In this document: positions 37,426 through 45,077 of the stretch, in pieces
Position numbering within the stretch: the stretch's first letter is position 1
Layout: each line of letters begins with the position of its first letter
Assembly: GCF_009695765.1 (NCBI RefSeq)
Contig: NZ_VUNI01000004.1
Span: forward strand, 1 to 64,000
Length of the DNA: 64,000 nucleotides
Direction: 5' to 3'
Source of the DNA: Roseburia porci
Lineage (GTDB): Bacteria; Bacillota; Clostridia; Lachnospirales; Lachnospiraceae
Made by a program: the position numbers and the translations under genes
Notes under the pieces: model-generated
Told to the model about the DNA's origin: nothing
The model's input: the letters and a program-made list of their open reading frames with translations, nothing else
The model's database searches: none

Positions 37426-37710
37426 ATGATTAATACATTAAAAGAAGCGTTAGAGCGTATCAATGAGCTGGAAGCGGAAAATAAACAGTTACTATCAGAA
37501 TTAGAGTATTACAGGAATAGAAATTATGGAGGTAGAAAGAAACATAATGAAGCGTGGATGACTGCTTATAATGATTTTGTTGTGAAATATGAGGGTGGTA
37601 TGACTATTATGGAGATTGTGGCTGAAAGCGATATTAGTAGAAGGACAGCATACCGATATAAAGCCTATTATGACAAGCTAAAAGATGCGGGAAAAAAATC
37701 TTCTATATGA
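37426..37710 (+). CDS. Small coiled-coil helix-turn-helix protein
   Basis: 94 residues: an N-terminal coiled coil (LKEALERINELEAENKQLLSEL) and a C-terminal resolvase-type helix-turn-helix (GMTIMEIVAESDISRRTAYRYKAYY). The ATG at 37426 has GGAGG 5 bases upstream and is preferred over the GTG at 37408. It is probably a dimeric DNA-binding regulator of the recombinase module. A palindrome follows directly. Confidence 0.7.
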   Translation: MINTLKEALERINELEAENKQLLSELEYYRNRNYGGRKKHNEAWMTAYNDFVVKYEGGMTIMEIVAESDISRRTAYRYKAYYDKLKDAGKKSSI

Positions 37711-37713
37711 TAG

Positions 37714-37737
37714 TTTAAACCCGTCGAATTCGACGGG
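37714..37737. repeat. Palindrome copy 1 (intergenic)
   Basis: CCCGTCGAATTCGACGGG at 37720-37737 is a perfect palindrome, preceded by TTTAAA; the 24 bases 37714-37737 are repeated within the KilA-N gene. Confidence 0.8.
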
Positions 37738-37791
37738 GTAAGAAGTTAAGGTTATAAATTGTGACGTTAAAATTATTGGAGGATGGAATGT

Positions 37792-38649
37792 ATGGCAGAA
37801 AATATAAAAAAGGAAATAATTCATGCAAATGGATTTGACATTCGTATTTTCACAACTGATTTTGAAAATGAATATTTATCACTTACCGATATAGCAAAAT
37901 ATAAAAGCAATGATCCTAATGATGTTATTAAGAATTGGATGAGAGGTCGAGAGACATTGGAGTTTCTTGGATTATGGGAAAAGTTACATAATTCTGATTT
38001 TAAACCCGTCGAATTCGACGGGTTTAAAAGTGAAGCAGGACTTCATGCTTTTACTATGTCGCCTACTAAATGGATTGAGGGAGTAAATGCTATTGGTATA
38101 GTATCAAAAGCTGGAAGATATGGTGGTACTTATGCACATTCGGATATTGCATTAGAGTTTGCTTCATGGGTATCGGCAGAGTTTAAGCTGTATATTATGA
38201 AAGACTACCAACGGTTAAAAAAGGATGAAAACAGTAGATTATCTTTAAATTGGAATCTTAATCGCGAGATTGCAAAGTTGAATTATAAAATACATACGGA
38301 TGCAATAAAAGAAAATCTAATTCCGCCAGAGCTGACAATGGAGCAGATTTCATATAAGTATGCGAATGAAGCAGATTTGCTAAATGTTGCTTTGTTTGGC
38401 GAAACAGCAAAACAATGGCGCGAAAAGAATCCTGAGATTAAAGGCAATATTCGAGATGAAGCAAATTTGAATCAATTATTGGTTCTTGCAAATATGGAAA
38501 GCTATAATTCGATTTTGATTGAACAAGGGAAATTGATGTCTGAACGTTTGGTGCTGCTAAGAAATCTGGCAGTGAAGCAGATGAGTACATTATCCTCCGC
38601 ATGTTTGGAGGATATAAAGAGATTGCCAGGAGGGGATAAAATTGACTAA
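37792..38649 (+). CDS. KilA-N domain protein
   Basis: 285 residues from the ATG at 37792 (GGAGG 9 bases upstream); the ATG at 37783 overlaps the ribosome binding site. The N-terminal half is a KilA-N DNA-binding domain (YLSLTDIAKYK, VIKNWMRGRETLEFLGLWEKLHN, KWIEGVNAIGIVSKAGRYGGTYAHSDIALEFASW split over residues about 100-135). Such proteins occur in phages and mobile elements. A 32-bp perfect palindrome inside the gene encodes FKPVEFDGFK. The end overlaps the recombinase start. Confidence 0.82.
   Translation: MAENIKKEIIHANGFDIRIFTTDFENEYLSLTDIAKYKSNDPNDVIKNWMRGRETLEFLGLWEKLHNSDFKPVEFDGFKSEAGLHAFTMSPTKWIEGVNAIGIVSKAGRYGGTYAHSDIALEFASWVSAEFKLYIMKDYQRLKKDENSRLSLNWNLNREIAKLNYKIHTDAIKENLIPPELTMEQISYKYANEADLLNVALFGETAKQWREKNPEIKGNIRDEANLNQLLVLANMESYNSILIEQGKLMSERLVLLRNLAVKQMSTLSSACLEDIKRLPGGDKID
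37998..38029. repeat. Palindrome copy 2 (inside the KilA-N gene)
   Basis: A 32-bp perfect palindrome centred between 38013 and 38014, with the same core CCCGTCGAATTCGACGGG as the intergenic copy 276 bp upstream. Confidence 0.85.
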
Positions 38650-40336
38650 AAAGCGAAAGTGTTACATATATACACGTGTATCAACGGCTATGCAGGTTGA
38701 TGGATATAGTTTGGATGCACAAAAGGAAAAATTAAAAAAGTATGCAGCATATGAAGAAATGCAAATTGTTGGAGAGTATTCAGATGAAGGTCATTCAGGA
38801 AAGAATATAGCTGGAAGACCAGAATTTGTAAGAATGTTAGAAGATATTGAGGATGGCAAGGACGAGGTTACTTTCGTCCTTGTTTTCAAATTATCGAGAT
38901 TTGGACGTAATGCTGCAGATGTATTAAATTCTTTACAGCTAATGCAGGATTATGGAGTGAACCTTATTTGTGTTGAGGATGGGATTGACAGCTCAAAGGA
39001 ATCTGGGAAGCTCATGATTTCCATTCTTTCTGCTGTAGCGGAACTTGAACGTGAGAATATTCTTGTTCAAACAATGGAAGGACGTAAGCAGAAAGCTAGA
39101 GAAGGAAAATGGAATGGAGGTTTTGCTCCATATGGCTATAAGCTTGAAGATGGAGAACTTATTATAGCAGAGGATGAAGCAGAGACTATAAGAGTTATAT
39201 TTGATAAATACATTCATACAAATCTAGGAGCTAATGGAATTGCAGAGTATTTGAATACGCATGGTTACAAAAAGAAAAAGCGTCAAAATAATACATTAGA
39301 TGCATTCGCACCATCATTTATAAAAGGCGTTCTTGATAATCCAATTTATATGGGGAAGATGCCTTATGGAAGACGCGCGACAGAGAAAATTCCAGGAACA
39401 AGAAATGAATTCCATGTAGTAAAGCAGGATGAATATTCGCTTTATGAAGGAGCTCATGATGCCATCATTTCAGAAGAAGATTTTGCGTTGGCAAAACAGA
39501 AGCGCGTTGATACTGGAGTTAGATTTAAAAAAACACATAGCCTGGATCACGAACATATTTTATCAGGAATTTTAAAATGCCCGGTGTGTGGTGGCGCAAT
39601 GTATGCAAACGTGAATCGAAAGAAGAAAAAAGATGGCACGTATTATAGAGATTTTTTCTATTATGCTTGTAAGCATAGAATAAGAATTGATGGACACAGT
39701 TGCGATTATCATAAGCAGTGGGGGCAGGATAAAGTAAATGCTGCAGTAGAAGAAGTGATTAGAAAAATGGTTAATAATCCAAAATTTCAGACTGCACTTA
39801 AGCAAAAAATAGGTTCTAAAATAGATACATCTGAATTGGATAAGGAAAAAGTTGTCTTAAATAAGCAATTACAGCAGGCTATAGGTGCAAAGAACAAAAT
39901 TGCTGAGCAGATGGACAGACTTGATATTACAGATAAACATTATGACCGAAAATATGAGGATATGCAGAATCGATTGGATAAGCAGTATGATGAGATTTCA
40001 TCATTAGAGGAAAAGATTGAATCAGTAAGTTTGCGAATTGATAACCTCCATAAAAACAAATTATCTGGGGAAGCAGTCTATCAAATATTGTTACAGTTTG
40101 ATAAAATGTATTCAGAGTTTACAGATTTAGAAAAGAAACGATTTCTTAAATCATTTGTGAAGGATGTATTTGTCCATGAGCAGGAACTCCCGGATGGAAG
40201 ATTTTTAAAGGGAATCAAATTCAGGTTCCCAATCTTTTATAATGGAGTTGAAACAGATCAACTTGATTTTGAAAGTTGTTGGGACAAAGAAACGAATGAC
40301 GAGACAATAGTTGTACTACATCGGATAGATTTGTAA
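38642..40336 (+). CDS. Large serine recombinase (integrase of the element)
   Basis: 564 residues starting at TTG with AGGAGGGG upstream. The resolvase domain begins CYIYTRVSTAMQ with the nucleophile at S14, then FKLSRFGRNAADVL; the recombinase domain contains PYGYK and FIKGVLDNPIYMGKM; a zinc ribbon (CPVCGGAMYANV ... CKHRIR) and a coiled coil (about 400-470) follow. It would integrate and excise the element. Its position at the right edge of the module is usual. Overlaps the KilA-N gene by 8 bases. Confidence 0.93.
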   Translation: MTKKRKCYIYTRVSTAMQVDGYSLDAQKEKLKKYAAYEEMQIVGEYSDEGHSGKNIAGRPEFVRMLEDIEDGKDEVTFVLVFKLSRFGRNAADVLNSLQLMQDYGVNLICVEDGIDSSKESGKLMISILSAVAELERENILVQTMEGRKQKAREGKWNGGFAPYGYKLEDGELIIAEDEAETIRVIFDKYIHTNLGANGIAEYLNTHGYKKKKRQNNTLDAFAPSFIKGVLDNPIYMGKMPYGRRATEKIPGTRNEFHVVKQDEYSLYEGAHDAIISEEDFALAKQKRVDTGVRFKKTHSLDHEHILSGILKCPVCGGAMYANVNRKKKKDGTYYRDFFYYACKHRIRIDGHSCDYHKQWGQDKVNAAVEEVIRKMVNNPKFQTALKQKIGSKIDTSELDKEKVVLNKQLQQAIGAKNKIAEQMDRLDITDKHYDRKYEDMQNRLDKQYDEISSLEEKIESVSLRIDNLHKNKLSGEAVYQILLQFDKMYSEFTDLEKKRFLKSFVKDVFVHEQELPDGRFLKGIKFRFPIFYNGVETDQLDFESCWDKETNDETIVVLHRIDL

Positions 40337-40511
40337 GAATCCTTGATTTGCGCGAAGGCAACGAGGAGAGTTCCAAGGAAACAACAGGCTACAAAGCTAA
40401 AAAAGGAGCTATGTATTGGCTTAAGGTCTGGGGAGGAATTGATAGTGAGAATGTCATTCCTTATGGAACTATACGTAGTGATGCAGAAGAGATTCATAAA
40501 AGAGAAGTTTG

Positions 40512-40872
40512 CGAGGGAATCTATTCAGCTGCTCCATGACCCAGCCACCGACAGAAACACTGTCCGATTCCAGCTTGACGTCAAAGAATTCCATAAAATC
40601 CTCCAAGCTGGCTGATCAGTCATTTTGCCGTTGATATAAAAATCCTTCTGATGAAGAACACCGAAAATCAAAACAACGATTGTTACGACCACTGTAGAAA
40701 CCGTCGCACCAATATCACCGTAAAGCTCTACGAACAGAAGTGTGCCGATGGACGCCACCATGATATTCACGATATTGTTGCCGATCAGGATGGTGGAGAT
40801 CAGTTTGTCGTAGTCTTCGGACAACTTAAGTGCCAGTGCTGCCCGTTTGTTTCCATTGTCCGCCAACACCCC
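40512..40872 (-). pseudogene. Decayed CorC/HlyC-type transporter gene
   Basis: Minus-strand pieces of a CNNM/HlyC membrane protein. KRAALALKLSEDYDKLISTILIGNNIVNIM is part of the DUF21 membrane domain (about 40870-40680); it joins directly to GVLHQKDFY, which belongs to the end of the CBS pair. After a frame change comes SLEDFMEFFDVKLE and SVGGWVMEQLN of the CorC domain, ending near 40512. The start, the middle and the end are missing, so the gene is non-functional. Confidence 0.75.
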
Positions 40873-40974
40873 TTTAGGCGGGTCTTGTTTAGGGACGAGA
40901 ACGCCGTATTCCATGCAAAAGGCATGGCAGCAAGCTTTTGAGTACTGTAGTCCTTAATATATAGGAAGTAGAGA

Positions 40975-41040
40975 AGTGTTTCGTTTAATCAGATGATGGA
41001 TGATATTAAATCAGGAAAAGATGGAGTAGCTTATCTAGTG
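40975..41040 (+). pseudogene. Scrap of a second serine recombinase
   Basis: The frame starting at 40975 reads SVSFNQMMDDIKSGKDGVAYLV, which aligns with the FVRMLEDIEDGKDEVTFVL segment of serine recombinases such as the intact one upstream. Only about 20 residues remain before the AraC gene end. Confidence 0.6.
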
Positions 41041-41883
41041 TTACTTGTTCTGTTTTCTCCATTCCCGAGGGGAAACACCATAAATATTTTTAAATGCACG
41101 GGAAAAATGAAGCTGATTTTCGTATCCGACGGCAGAGCCGATATCTGCGATGGACAGGGAAGTCAGCTTTAATAATTCCGTTGCCTTTACCATTCGGTAG
41201 TTCATAAGAAATTCCTGTGGGGAGCGACCGGTCGAGTTGCGGAAGATTTTTCCGAAATAACTCCGGTTGATGCCACATACCGCAGCGATATCTTCAATCG
41301 AAATAGTATTCTGAAAATTCTGTTCCATATAATTGATCGCTTCTTTTATATAATAATCACTCATGCGCCCACTGGAGATCAGCGTTGCTGACTTTGCCGA
41401 CTGCAGCAGATAATCCAAAAACAGATACAGATGCCCGATCAGATGGAAGGAGGATTCCTGCGGATGATTGACGATATAAAGCATTTCATCGGCAAGTTTT
41501 TCCCGTAATTCTTTGGAATGGGAATGATAAACGGGCGCGTCTTTGCACAAATCTGTGACACTTAAAGCCTCTTTTACACGTAAGCCGTCAAATTCGATCC
41601 ACATATATTCCCAGGGAAGCTGTTTATCGGCAATGTAAGTGTTGATCTGACCGGGAAAAATAATAAATCCCTGTCCGCTTTTTACGGAATAGGTCTGTGT
41701 ATCTCCTTTTGTATTGTCTGCCATAAGCGTTCCGGTTCCGGAAAGAACATAGTGAAACAGATAGTGGTTGCGTGTTGCAGGTCCGAAAGAATGACCGGGA
41801 TCACACTGTTCGTATCCAAACTGATACATGCACAGATCAATAAAATTTTCATTTGGAAAAATATTAAAAAATGTATTACTCAT
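41041..41883 (-). CDS. AraC-family regulator of the raffinose operon
   Basis: About 280 residues. The N-terminal cupin-like sugar-sensing domain (YLFHYVLSGTGTLM ... GQGFIIFPGQINTY) is followed by two helix-turn-helices of the AraC type (ISIEDIAAVCGINRSYFGKIFRNSTGRSPQEFL, then SIADIGSAVGYENQLHFSRAFKNIYGVSPREWR). The start at 41883 has GGAG upstream. It is divergent from the transporter operon and is probably its activator responding to alpha-galactosides; this layout is described for the raffinose locus of R. gnavus. Confidence 0.92.
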   Translation of the reverse strand: MSNTFFNIFPNENFIDLCMYQFGYEQCDPGHSFGPATRNHYLFHYVLSGTGTLMADNTKGDTQTYSVKSGQGFIIFPGQINTYIADKQLPWEYMWIEFDGLRVKEALSVTDLCKDAPVYHSHSKELREKLADEMLYIVNHPQESSFHLIGHLYLFLDYLLQSAKSATLISSGRMSDYYIKEAINYMEQNFQNTISIEDIAAVCGINRSYFGKIFRNSTGRSPQEFLMNYRMVKATELLKLTSLSIADIGSAVGYENQLHFSRAFKNIYGVSPREWRKQNK

Positions 41884-41896
41884 AAAACACTCCGTA

Positions 41897-42002
41897 TATA
41901 CCAAAATGCGATATTAGTATCTATTATAGCACAAAATATTGCATTTGGGTATAAAATTAAAAAAATATAGGTATTTAAGGACGCATAAAGGTATGTTATA
42001 AT
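41897..42002. promoter_or_regulatory. Divergent control region of the raffinose operon
   Basis: TATACCAAAATGC (41897-41909) and GCATTTGGGTATA (41941-41953) form a 12/13 inverted repeat. GGGTAT recurs as AGGTAT at 41969 and 41989, about 20-22 bp apart, as expected for AraC half-sites stacked upstream of the -10 TATAAT (41997-42002). Confidence 0.6.
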
Positions 42003-42052
42003 CAGATTATCAAAAAGGCAAGCGGATATATTTAAGAAAAGGAGAGAGGAAT

Positions 42053-43354
42053 ATGGCAAAAAGGAATATTTTCTGTGGTCTTGCGGCTGTGCTTGCACTT
42101 GGTATGTGTATGACAGGTCTTGCTGGATGCGGAAGCGAAAAAAGGGCGGATGGAAAAACGGAGATTGAAGTGGTTTCCTACAAACCAGAAGCAGTTAAGG
42201 CATTTGAAAAAATTGAAAAGCGGTTCAATGAAACACATGATGACATCCATCTGACGATTTCATCTCCAAACGAAGCAATGACTATTTTAAAGACACGTTT
42301 TATCAGGGAGGATTATCCGGATATCATCGCAATCGGAGGAGACAGCAACTATTCTAACTTTTTAGACGCAGACCTGTTTGAAGATATTTCCGATTTGGAT
42401 GAGGTTCAGACCGTAAAACAGGCATATCTGGATATGGATAAGGAACTGGAGTTTATTCCAAAGGATGGCACGTATGCACTTCCATATGCGGCAAACGCGG
42501 CAGGAATTTTATATAACAAAGATCTGTTTGAGGAAAATGGCTGGAAAGTTCCGACCACCTGGCAGGAATTTACCACACTGTGTGATGAAATAAAACAGAG
42601 CGGAACACTTCCGCTGTATATGGGCTTTAAAGATACTTGGACCTGTCTGGCTCCGTGGAATGCGCTGGCAGTCGGACTTACCGATTCGGATACATACAAT
42701 CAGGTAAATATGGGAAATACCACATTTTCCGATACGTATGGACCGGTAGCAGAAAAGATGCGTGCGCTTTTGGATTACGCCGAAAAAAATCCGTATGCAT
42801 ATGGTTACAACGATGCATGTACAGCATTTGCCCGCGGGGAAGCTGCCATGTATCCGATTGGAAGCTATGCGATTCCGCAGATTAAATCGGTCAACCCGGA
42901 CATGAATATTGGCTCTTTTACATTTCCTGCAAATGATAACGAATCAGACAATGTATTAAATTCAGGAATTGATCTGCAGTTTTCCGTAATGAAAGCATGC
43001 AAAAATAAAGAGGCTGCATATGAAGTTTTAAAATATCTGTATGAAGATGAGACCATTCAGATTTATCTGGATGAACAGGGCGGAATTGCCTGCAAAGACG
43101 GGGATTTTGCAATTCCGGAAACACTCGAGGATATGCGTCCTTACATTGAAAACAACCGCATGGCAGATTATCAGGATCACCATTATCCGAGTGAGATGGG
43201 TGTGGATGCCATGATCCAGACGTTCCTGCTGGATACAAGCGACAATGCACAGGAAAAGTTTTTGACAAAATTTGATTCCGACTGGAAGCGCTACAACCGG
43301 GATCTGATTCGGAAAGTACAGGATTATCAGAAAGAACAGGAGGATGCACAATGA
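42053..43354 (+). CDS. Sugar ABC transporter substrate-binding lipoprotein
   Basis: 433-residue family 1 extracellular solute-binding protein. The N-terminus is a lipoprotein signal peptide with lipobox LAGC and lipidated C26. The mature domain has ADLFEDISDL and TYALPYAANAAGILYNKDLFEENGWKVPTTWQEF typical of oligosaccharide binders. Given the downstream enzymes it most likely captures raffinose-type sugars. The AGGAGAGAGG site is strong. Its stop overlaps the first permease start by 4 bases. No ATPase gene is nearby; a shared MsmK-type ATPase elsewhere is likely. Confidence 0.93.
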   Translation: MAKRNIFCGLAAVLALGMCMTGLAGCGSEKRADGKTEIEVVSYKPEAVKAFEKIEKRFNETHDDIHLTISSPNEAMTILKTRFIREDYPDIIAIGGDSNYSNFLDADLFEDISDLDEVQTVKQAYLDMDKELEFIPKDGTYALPYAANAAGILYNKDLFEENGWKVPTTWQEFTTLCDEIKQSGTLPLYMGFKDTWTCLAPWNALAVGLTDSDTYNQVNMGNTTFSDTYGPVAEKMRALLDYAEKNPYAYGYNDACTAFARGEAAMYPIGSYAIPQIKSVNPDMNIGSFTFPANDNESDNVLNSGIDLQFSVMKACKNKEAAYEVLKYLYEDETIQIYLDEQGGIACKDGDFAIPETLEDMRPYIENNRMADYQDHHYPSEMGVDAMIQTFLLDTSDNAQEKFLTKFDSDWKRYNRDLIRKVQDYQKEQEDAQ

Positions 43355-44226
43355 AAAAGAAAATGTCAAACAGGGACAAAACATTCTGGGCGGTTATCAT
43401 ACCGGTTGTAATCTTATTTTTTGCATTCAATACACTTCCAATGATCAAAGGTGTAATTTACAGTTTTACCAATTATAAAGGATATGGAACGTACGATTAT
43501 GTCGGATTCCGGAACTATGCAGATCTGTTTACGGATTCCCGAGTGGGAAAAAGCTATTTGTTTACATTTAAATATGCACTGGCAGGAACCATTCTGGTAA
43601 ATGTGTTAAGTCTGGTCATGGCAGTCGGCTTAAACAGTAAGATCCGTTGCAAAAGTGCACTGCGTGGTATTTATTTTGTACCGAATATTTTAGGAGGACT
43701 TGTCATCGGCTATATTTTTAGTTTTATTTTTACTTACATTCTTCCAACTGTGGGAAATGTGTTTCATATTGGATTTTTACAGAACAGTATTCTTGCAAGT
43801 GAAAAATACGCATGGATTGGTGTGCTGATTGTTGGTGTATGGCAGGCAGTTGCCATGAATACCATTATTTATATTTCTGGTCTGCAGACTGTACCGGAGG
43901 AAGTCTACGAGGCGAGCATGCTTGACGGAGCCAGTAAATGGAAGCAGTTCTGGAAAGTAATATTTCCACTGGTGATGCCGTTTGTGACGATTAATCTGGT
44001 ACTGAGCACAAAGAATTTCCTCATGGTATTCGACCAGATTATGTCATTGACCAAGGGAGGTCCGGCACAGAGCACTGAATCCATCTCTTACCTGATTTAT
44101 AAAAATGGTATGGATGGCGGACAGTTTGGATTCCAGAGTGCAAATGCAGTCATTTTCTTTATTGTGATCGTGGCGATTTCACTTTTCCAGATGACAGTCA
44201 TGAATAAGAAGGAGGAGCAGTTATGA
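43351..44226 (+). CDS. Sugar ABC transporter permease 1
   Basis: 291-residue permease with six predicted membrane segments and the ATPase-contact loop EASMLDGASKWKQFWKVIFPLVMP (EAA motif, about residues 190-213). It belongs to the MalF/MsmF-type family that pairs with family 1 binding proteins. GGAGG lies upstream and its end overlaps the second permease by 4 bases. Confidence 0.94.
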   Translation: MKKKMSNRDKTFWAVIIPVVILFFAFNTLPMIKGVIYSFTNYKGYGTYDYVGFRNYADLFTDSRVGKSYLFTFKYALAGTILVNVLSLVMAVGLNSKIRCKSALRGIYFVPNILGGLVIGYIFSFIFTYILPTVGNVFHIGFLQNSILASEKYAWIGVLIVGVWQAVAMNTIIYISGLQTVPEEVYEASMLDGASKWKQFWKVIFPLVMPFVTINLVLSTKNFLMVFDQIMSLTKGGPAQSTESISYLIYKNGMDGGQFGFQSANAVIFFIVIVAISLFQMTVMNKKEEQL

Positions 44227-45065
44227 TGAAAGAAAAACAGAAAACAAACTGGGTACTTACGATTGTTCTGATTTTGGGGACGGTTACGGTATTTTTCCCG
44301 CTGTATATGGCAGTGATCATTGCGTTTAAGAAACCGAGTGAGATGACAAACGATGTGGCGGGTGCACTTTCTTTCCCGAAACAGTGGAGTTTTGAAAACT
44401 TCCGTCAGGCAATGGAAGTGACCGATTTCTGGCACTCTCTTGGAAACAGTTTACTGATCACACTGGTAACAATCGTACTGGCAATCCTGATCCACTCAAT
44501 TGCAGGCTACGTGATCGGACGCGGCATGGCAAGAAGAAAAAGTTTCCGATTTATCTATCTGTATATTGTCAGCGGAATGTTTGTTCCGTTTTCCATCTTA
44601 ATGATGCCTCTGGTAAAGCAGACGGCGCATATGGGACTTGGAAACCGCGCGGGTGTCATTCTGTTGTATCTGGTATTTTATATGCCAATGAACGTCCTTC
44701 TTTACAGTGGGTACTTAAAAAATATTCCGATAGCACTCGAAGAAGCAGCAGATATTGATGGGGCAAGTACCTGGACGACTTACTGGAAAGTGGTATTCCC
44801 GATGATGAAACCGATGCATGCGACGGTTGCGATCCTGACAGCCCTTGGAACATGGAACGATGTTATGACACCGCTTGTGATCATGTCCGGAACAGGACAG
44901 AATACGCTGCCGCTTGCACAGCTTAACTTCCAGACACAGTTTGGAACCAATTACAATCTGGCATTTGCCTCCTATATTCTGGCACTGATCCCGATCCTGA
45001 TCTTTTATATGATCTGTCAGAAACAGATTTTGAATGGTGTGGCAAACGGTGCAGTCAAAGGATAA
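44223..45065 (+). CDS. Sugar ABC transporter permease 2
   Basis: 280-residue MalG/MsmG-type permease with six membrane segments and the EAA loop EEAADIDGASTWTTYWKVVFPMMKP (split here over residues about 175-199). It completes the raffinose-type import channel. A second ATG at 44226 is equally possible. Followed after 12 bases by the alpha-galactosidase gene. Confidence 0.94.
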   Translation: MMKEKQKTNWVLTIVLILGTVTVFFPLYMAVIIAFKKPSEMTNDVAGALSFPKQWSFENFRQAMEVTDFWHSLGNSLLITLVTIVLAILIHSIAGYVIGRGMARRKSFRFIYLYIVSGMFVPFSILMMPLVKQTAHMGLGNRAGVILLYLVFYMPMNVLLYSGYLKNIPIALEEAADIDGASTWTTYWKVVFPMMKPMHATVAILTALGTWNDVMTPLVIMSGTGQNTLPLAQLNFQTQFGTNYNLAFASYILALIPILIFYMICQKQILNGVANGAVKG

Positions 45066-45077
45066 GAATAAAATGAG

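Larger units (their letters stand above)
33200..40512 (+). mobile_element. Integrative mobilizable element (limits approximate)
   Basis: Origin-like DNA, MobV-like relaxase, replication-type proteins and a serine recombinase lie in one direction in AT-rich DNA. The right end is between the recombinase stop (40336) and the CorC remnant (about 40512). The left end is not identified; the ABC-F/amidohydrolase pair may be cargo. No attachment-site duplication was found by eye. Confidence 0.6.

Noticed and set aside
40348-40539. 63-residue ORF after the recombinase
   Set aside because: No recognisable family or ribosome binding site, and its end runs into the CorC remnant on the other strand; probably chance or a scrap.
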